Shown: positions 22,907 through 26,186 of the stretch, in pieces
Layout: every line of letters begins with the position of its first letter
Numbering within the stretch: the first letter of the stretch is position 1
Assembly (NCBI GenBank): GCA_046598935.1
Contig: JBKJHW010000121.1
Location: 1 to 26,186, forward strand
Reading direction: 5' to 3'
DNA length: 26,186 nt
From: SCUN01 sp046598935
GTDB taxonomy: Bacteria; Acidobacteriota; Vicinamibacteria; Vicinamibacterales; SCN-69-37
The notes under the pieces: generated by a model
Databases searched by the model: none
Told to the model about the DNA's origin: nothing
What the model saw: only the letters and a program-made list of their open reading frames with translations
Translations under genes and position numbers: made by a program

Positions 22907-23938
22907 TTCACGCATCGCGAGACCCACGGCAACGGCGAACGCCGGGCCCGACACGCCGCCGGCGTCGACGCCGCGGCGGCGCTCGATCGCACGGAACGGG
23001 TCGAACACTTCTACAGGCGCGTCGAACTCAGCCGCCAGCAGATCGCTCAGGCTTTCGGCCGCGCACGCGCCGCCGGAGAGCACGATCCGGCTGATCCGCT
23101 CGGCCGGCGCGGTGGCCCGATAGAAATCGATCGTCTTGCTGATCTCCGACACGAGCTGGCTCGAAACTTCGCGCAGCACGGCGAGGACCTGATCGGCGGT
23201 CACACCCGGCAGCAGCGGACGGGTCGGGAACTTCAGCCGCTCGGCGACGACGGCGTCGACGTTCAGATCGCGCATCAGCGCTTCGGAGTGCGACTGCCCG
23301 CCGAGTGCAATGTCGCGCGTGAACGCGAGCTGGCCGCGCTCGAGCAGGCAGACGATGGTGCTTGTGCGGCCCGCGTGCACGAGCACCGTGAGCGGCTCGC
23401 TTCTCTCAGGATGGTTCGCTTCGTAGGCGTTCACGAGCGCAAACGCTTCGAGATCGAGCACGACCGGCTGCCGGCCCGAACGCATCACAACGTCGGTGCG
23501 CTCGTCGATCTTGTCGCGCTTGGCGGCCACGAGCAGCACATCTGTACTAGTGCGCCCCGCTTCGCCGGCGTTCATCACCTGGAAATCCAACTGCACGTCA
23601 GCGAGGTCGAACGGAATGTACTGTTCGGCTTCCCACGGAATCGCTTCGGCCAGTTCGGCATCGCTCATCGCGGGCAACGAGAGGCGCTTGACGATGGCCG
23701 ACTGACCGGCCAGGGCCGTCGCCACGCGCGCGCGGCGGAGCCGAAGGGTATCGAAGACCTGCTTCAGGACCTCAGCAGCCGCATCGGGGTCCGAAGTTCC
23801 CGTGCCGGGCATGGCCACTTCGGTGGCGCCGACCAGACTCCAGCCGTGGCGCAACTTCTTCAGCACCACGGCTTTGACCGCGTCAGTGCCGACGTCGAGA
23901 CCGACGATGGGCGCGCGAAAGGGATGAGGCCAACGCAT
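22892..23938 (-). CDS. pilM: Type IV pilus assembly protein PilM (actin-like ATPase)
   Basis: Cytosolic actin-like protein that binds PilN and anchors the alignment complex. 348 residues from an ATG at 23938, the only start before the conserved 'IVGLDVGTDAVKAVVLK' (11-27), which is the phosphate-1 loop. Further family features are 'AIPWEAEQYIPFDLADVQLD' (99-118), the characteristic PilM helix, 'DVLLVAAKRDKIDE', 'LVHAGRTSTIVCL' (phosphate-2 region) and 'IVLSGGACAAESL' (about 288-300, adenosine motif). No Shine-Dalgarno sequence precedes the ATG; a sigma-54-type promoter at 23956-23970 would place transcription start only about six bases upstream. It is the first gene of the pil operon and faces away from rplM. 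Confidence 0.94.
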   Translation of the reverse strand: MRWPHPFRAPIVGLDVGTDAVKAVVLKKLRHGWSLVGATEVAMPGTGTSDPDAAAEVLKQVFDTLRLRRARVATALAGQSAIVKRLSLPAMSDAELAEAIPWEAEQYIPFDLADVQLDFQVMNAGEAGRTSTDVLLVAAKRDKIDERTDVVMRSGRQPVVLDLEAFALVNAYEANHPERSEPLTVLVHAGRTSTIVCLLERGQLAFTRDIALGGQSHSEALMRDLNVDAVVAERLKFPTRPLLPGVTADQVLAVLREVSSQLVSEISKTIDFYRATAPAERISRIVLSGGACAAESLSDLLAAEFDAPVEVFDPFRAIERRRGVDAGGVSGPAFAVAVGLAMREGGTA

Positions 23939-23955
23939 GAACGTGAGTTACAAGG

Positions 23956-23970
23956 GCAAGGCTGATGCCA
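23956..23970 (-). promoter_or_regulatory. Sigma-54-type promoter for the pilM operon
   Basis: On the minus strand the sequence reads TGGCATCAGCCTTGC. It has the invariant GG and GC dinucleotides with the correct spacing for the -24/-12 consensus TGGCACRNNNNTTGC, 13 of 15 positions fitting. The -12 element ends 17 bp before the pilM ATG. Pilus genes are RpoN-dependent in several bacteria. No activator site was identified. Confidence 0.55.
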
Positions 23971-24137
23971 AGAGTGGCTTTTGGCGCCCGTCACTGCTGT
24001 ACTGGGCCAACGCGTTTTTCGCCGCGCGTCGACTGCGCAGATTTCGAACGACCGTTTGGGCCGCCCGTTTTCAATTTTGTAAGTGGTTTTGGGCGCGTAT
24101 TGCGGCTTCGAGATGCGCGCTTAAGTACCCTCAAACA

Positions 24138-24167
24138 TTGACTTTTCCCGCGTGCGTCCGGTATCCT
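24138..24167 (+). promoter_or_regulatory. Sigma-70-like promoter for rplM-rpsI
   Basis: TTGACT (24138-24143, 5 of 6 to consensus) and TATCCT (24162-24167, 4 of 6) are 18 bp apart, in a comparatively AT-rich stretch. Transcription would start near 24174, giving a leader of roughly 34 bases before the rplM ATG. Confidence 0.6.
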
Positions 24168-24175
24168 TTCGGTTT

Positions 24176-24194
24176 GCCGTGCTCTAAATACGGC
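24176..24194 (+). promoter_or_regulatory. Small hairpin in the rplM leader
   Basis: GCCGT (24176-24180) and ACGGC (24190-24194) form a 5-bp stem with a 9-nt loop, ending just before the AGAAGGGA ribosome binding site. It could be an autoregulatory site for L13, but the stem is short and chance is not excluded. The rest of 23939-24137 holds no convincing gene. Confidence 0.25.
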
Positions 24195-24207
24195 CAGAAG
24201 GGAACGA

Positions 24208-24663
24208 ATGGGTACGTTTACTCCATCTGCCAAGGCACTCGACCGGCAGTGGCACATCATCGACGCGAAGGGCCAGGTGCTCGGCAGAATCGCCAGCGTT
24301 GCCGCGCGTCTCCTGCAAGGTAAGCACAAGCCGACGTGGGCGCCGTTTCTCGACACGGGCGACCATGTGGTGATCGTCAACGCGGCGACCGTCAAGCTCA
24401 CCGGCAACAAAGAAGAACAGAAAATTTATCGTCGCCACTCCGGCTACGAAGGCGGCCTCAAGGAAGTGCGCGCGAAGATCGTGCGCGCCGAGAAGCCGAA
24501 CCGCATCGTGGAAGAAGCCGTGTACGGCATGTTGCCGAAGACCAAGCTCGGCCGCGCGATGTTCAGCAAGTTGCAGGTCTATGCGGGCGGGGAACATCCG
24601 CACGCCGCGCAGAAACCGCAGGCTGTGAAGACAGGCAAGATCAAGACAGGCGAGGTCGCGTAA
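24208..24663 (+). CDS. rplM: Ribosomal protein L13 (uL13)
   Basis: Component of the large ribosomal subunit and early assembly protein. 151 residues from an ATG at 24208 with AAGGGA at good distance. Family landmarks: 'RQWHIIDAKGQVLGRIAS' near the N-terminus, 'LLQGKHKPTWAPFLDTGDHV', 'VNAATVKLTGNKEEQKIY', 'RHSGYEGGLKEV' and 'AVYGMLPKTKLGRAMFSKL'. It is followed by rpsI after one base, the usual bacterial arrangement, and is driven by the promoter at 24138-24167. The Lys-rich tail after 'YAGGEHPHAAQKPQ' is a little longer than in E. coli. Confidence 0.98.
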   Translation: MGTFTPSAKALDRQWHIIDAKGQVLGRIASVAARLLQGKHKPTWAPFLDTGDHVVIVNAATVKLTGNKEEQKIYRRHSGYEGGLKEVRAKIVRAEKPNRIVEEAVYGMLPKTKLGRAMFSKLQVYAGGEHPHAAQKPQAVKTGKIKTGEVA

Positions 24664-24664
24664 C

Positions 24665-25066
24665 TTGGCTACAGCAGCAACGAATCAGTTCTACGGCACC
24701 GGGCGCCGCAAGACATCCACTGCCCGCGTGTTCCTCCGGCCCGGCAAGGGCAAGATCGTCATCAACGACAAACCGATCGAAGCCAGTTTCCCCACCGACA
24801 CGCTGCGCCTGGTCATCCGGCTGCCGCTCGTCGCGACGGAAACGACCGAACAGTTTGATGTGATGGCGACGGCGGCCGGCGGCGGCGTTGCCGGCCAGGC
24901 CGGCGCGATCCGCCTCGGCATCGCGCGCGCGCTCATGGAGTACAACGCTGATCTGCGCATCACCCTCCGCAAGGCGGGGCTGGTCACGCGCGATCCGCGT
25001 GCCAAGGAACGGAAGAAGTACGGCATGGCCGGAGCGCGCAAGCGCTTCCAGTTCTCGAAGCGCTAA
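24665..25066 (+). CDS. rpsI: Ribosomal protein S9 (uS9)
   Basis: Small-subunit protein whose C-terminal tail reaches the P-site tRNA. 133 residues from a TTG at 24665, one base after the rplM stop; the GCGAGG in the rplM 3' end can serve as the ribosome binding site. It has 'FYGTGRRKTSTARVFLRPG' at the start, 'AGQAGAIRLGIARALMEYN' in the middle and the diagnostic C-terminus DPRAKERKKYG...ARKRFQFSKR, ending in Lys-Arg as it should. Followed after 30 bp by rpsB. Confidence 0.98.
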   Translation: MATAATNQFYGTGRRKTSTARVFLRPGKGKIVINDKPIEASFPTDTLRLVIRLPLVATETTEQFDVMATAAGGGVAGQAGAIRLGIARALMEYNADLRITLRKAGLVTRDPRAKERKKYGMAGARKRFQFSKR

Positions 25067-25096
25067 GGTCTTGGATCTATATATGGAGAAGCAGAG

Positions 25097-25873
25097 TTGA
25101 GCACGATCGCAATGAAGGATTTCCTCGAGGCCGGCGTGCACTTCGGCCACCAGACGAAGCGCTGGAACCCGAAGATGAAGCCGTTCATCTTCGGCGAACG
25201 AAACGGCATCTACATCATCGATCTCGGCCGCACCGCGAAGCTCTACAAGAGCGCCGCGGCGTTCATCACCGAGATCACGAGCCAGGGCGGCACGGTGCTC
25301 TTCGTGGGCACGAAGCGCCAGGCTCAGGATGCGATCGCTGAAGAGTCCGCGCGCTGCGGCATGTATTACGTGAACCAGCGCTGGCTCGGCGGCCTTCTCA
25401 CCAACTTCTCGACCATCCAGCGCAGCCTCGCGCGCCTGAAGGACCTTGAGGCGATGGAGACCGACGGCCGGTACGAGTCGATCACGAAGAAGGAAATCGC
25501 GCGTGTCGAGAAGGAACGCCGCAAGCTGGCGAAGAACCTCGACGGCATCCGCGGCATGAACCGGCTGCCCGACGCGGTGTTCGTCATCGACACCAAGCAC
25601 GAGCAGATCGCCGTCGACGAAGCGCGCAAGCTCAAGATCCCGGTCATCGGCGTCGTGGACACGAACTGTGATCCCGACCAGGTCGACTACGTGATCCCGG
25701 GCAACGACGACGCGCTGCGGTCGATCCGGCTGCTGGCGGCGGGCATCGCCGATGCGTGCCTCCAGGGTCGCGGCATCGCCGAAGCGACACAGGCGGCCGA
25801 GATCGCCGAGGCGAAAGCCGCCCGCGCCGCCAAGACCAAAGACGCGGACGCGACACCAGCGGCCGCGCAGTAG
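25097..25873 (+). CDS. rpsB: Ribosomal protein S2 (uS2)
   Basis: Small-subunit protein, last to join the 30S head. 258 residues from a TTG at 25097 with GGAG at 25085-25088; the alternative ATG at 25112 would drop five residues and lacks as good a ribosome binding site. Landmarks: 'FLEAGVHFGHQTKRWNPKMK', 'FIFGERNGIYIIDL', 'GTVLFVGTKRQAQDAI', 'YYVNQRWLGGLLTNFSTI', 'LPDAVFVIDTKHEQIAVDEA' and 'IPVIGVVDTNCDPDQVDYVI'. An Ala-rich acidic tail after 'QGRGIAEATQ' is a lineage-specific extension. The S2-Ts order is preserved, but a 160-bp repeat-filled gap separates it from tsf. Confidence 0.98.
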   Translation: MSTIAMKDFLEAGVHFGHQTKRWNPKMKPFIFGERNGIYIIDLGRTAKLYKSAAAFITEITSQGGTVLFVGTKRQAQDAIAEESARCGMYYVNQRWLGGLLTNFSTIQRSLARLKDLEAMETDGRYESITKKEIARVEKERRKLAKNLDGIRGMNRLPDAVFVIDTKHEQIAVDEARKLKIPVIGVVDTNCDPDQVDYVIPGNDDALRSIRLLAAGIADACLQGRGIAEATQAAEIAEAKAARAAKTKDADATPAAAQ

Positions 25874-25880
25874 AGATAAG

Positions 25881-26008
25881 TCAAAAGGCAGAAGGCAAAA
25901 GGCAGAAATCAGGAACGCGCTATCGCAGGCCAGCTTTCCTAAGCCTTTAAGAGCCCAGGAAAATTGAATGCGATAGCGCGTTCCGCATTTCTGCCTTCTG
26001 CCTTTTGA
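25881..26008. repeat. Long hairpin with heptanucleotide repeats between rpsB and tsf
   Basis: The left arm (25881-25927, 47 bp) and right arm (25969-26008, 40 bp) are inverted repeats. The inner part, ending GGAACGCGCTATCGCA on the left, pairs perfectly over 16 bp; the outer part pairs with two mismatches and one gap of exactly 7 bp. The arms are built of heptamers alternating AAAAGGC and AGAAGGC (25883-25910 on the left), and the arm difference is one heptamer. The 41-bp loop contains a smaller stem, TTTCCT (25935-25940) with AGGAAA (25957-25962). There is no gene in it. Confidence 0.85.
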
Positions 26009-26033
26009 TTTCTGACTTTTCAGGGAGAGAGCA

Positions 26034-26186
26034 ATGGCAATCGAAATTTCGGCGGGACTAGTCAAACAGCTGCGCGACAAGACCGGCGTCGGGATGATGG
26101 AGTGCAAGGCCGCGTTGAAGGAAGCCAACGGCGACCTGGTCGAAGCAGACACGATTTTGCGCAAGCGCGGCCTCGCGTCGGCGGCG
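26034..26186 (+). CDS. tsf: Elongation factor Ts, N-terminal part (cut by right edge)
   Basis: Nucleotide-exchange factor for EF-Tu. Only 51 residues are in the window, starting with an ATG at 26034 behind AGGGAGAG (about 26022-26029). They contain the complete N-terminal UBA-like domain with the signature 'LRDKTGVGMMECKAAL' and 'ADTILRKRGLASAA', which contacts the G domain of EF-Tu. The gene continues past the window. It follows rpsB across the hairpin at 25881-26008. Confidence 0.97.
   Translation, partial: MAIEISAGLVKQLRDKTGVGMMECKAALKEANGDLVEADTILRKRGLASAA

Noticed and set aside
24050..24075. Rho-independent terminator (GGGC/GCCC stem followed by T-rich sequence)
   Set aside because: The stem is only 4 bp, the T-run is interrupted, and no plus-strand gene ends upstream of it.
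23937..24323. 128-residue plus-strand ORF between pilM and rplM
   Set aside because: It covers the rplM promoter and runs into rplM in another frame; no ribosome binding site and no recognisable motif.
24641..26164. 507-residue minus-strand ORF across rpsI, rpsB and tsf
   Set aside because: It is antisense to three certain ribosomal genes and crosses the hairpin repeat; the Arg/Leu/Asp-rich composition is the usual shadow of GC-rich codons.

Overview
The window is GC-rich and tightly packed, and comes from a Gram-negative bacterium: it has a Kdo/LPS precursor pathway, a type IV pilus secretin and several outer-membrane-type lipoproteins. The mix of a TPR-rich regulator, the rplM-rpsI-rpsB-tsf order, pilMNOPQ followed by accBC, and short repeat words between genes suggests an Acidobacteriota member, perhaps Vicinamibacteria. 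That placement is inference; no rRNA or marker tree can be read here.

Layout. 1-2077 (+): the 3' part of a TPR protein cut by the left edge, then a small protein of unknown function. 2115-4961 (-): malate dehydrogenase and NADP-isocitrate dehydrogenase, overlapping by 4 bp, preceded by an anchored periplasmic protein that carries an in-frame palindromic insertion. 5016-11674 (+): one operon, kdsB-pyrG-kdsA-kdsD-kdsC-lapB-like-coaE. It holds four Kdo enzymes plus CMP-Kdo synthetase's CTP supplier and an LPS-regulator homologue, with gaps of 0-3 bp or 4-bp overlaps. 11675-11828: an 18-bp-unit inverted repeat array between convergent genes. 11807-23938 (-): a run of 14 genes on one strand, read from the right as pilM-N-O-P-Q, two lipoproteins, a TPR protein, an M24 peptidase, accB-accC, thiE, an APC permease and folD. 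A good sigma-54 promoter match lies just before pilM. 24208-26186 (+): rplM-rpsI-rpsB-tsf (tsf cut by the right edge) behind a sigma-70-like promoter.

The core genes are ordinary; the DNA at their boundaries is not. At least four junctions hold degenerate tandem words with a period near 7 bp, each locus using a different word (TTCCGGG, GGTCCA-type, GGTTATC-type, AAAAGGC). Some run into coding sequence: they encode the signal peptide of a lipoprotein and the last residues of FolD. There is also a 72-bp palindromic element inserted in frame in a periplasmic protein, a hairpin at a stop/start junction, and a 29-bp tandem duplication that copied the pilM-pilN coupling site and made a ten-codon mini-ORF. 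These repeats are the most promising material for follow-up.

Many genes are joined by ATGA, GTGA or TTGA overlaps, and TTG or GTG starts are common, so several starts here are moved from the longest ORF to the overlapping codon.
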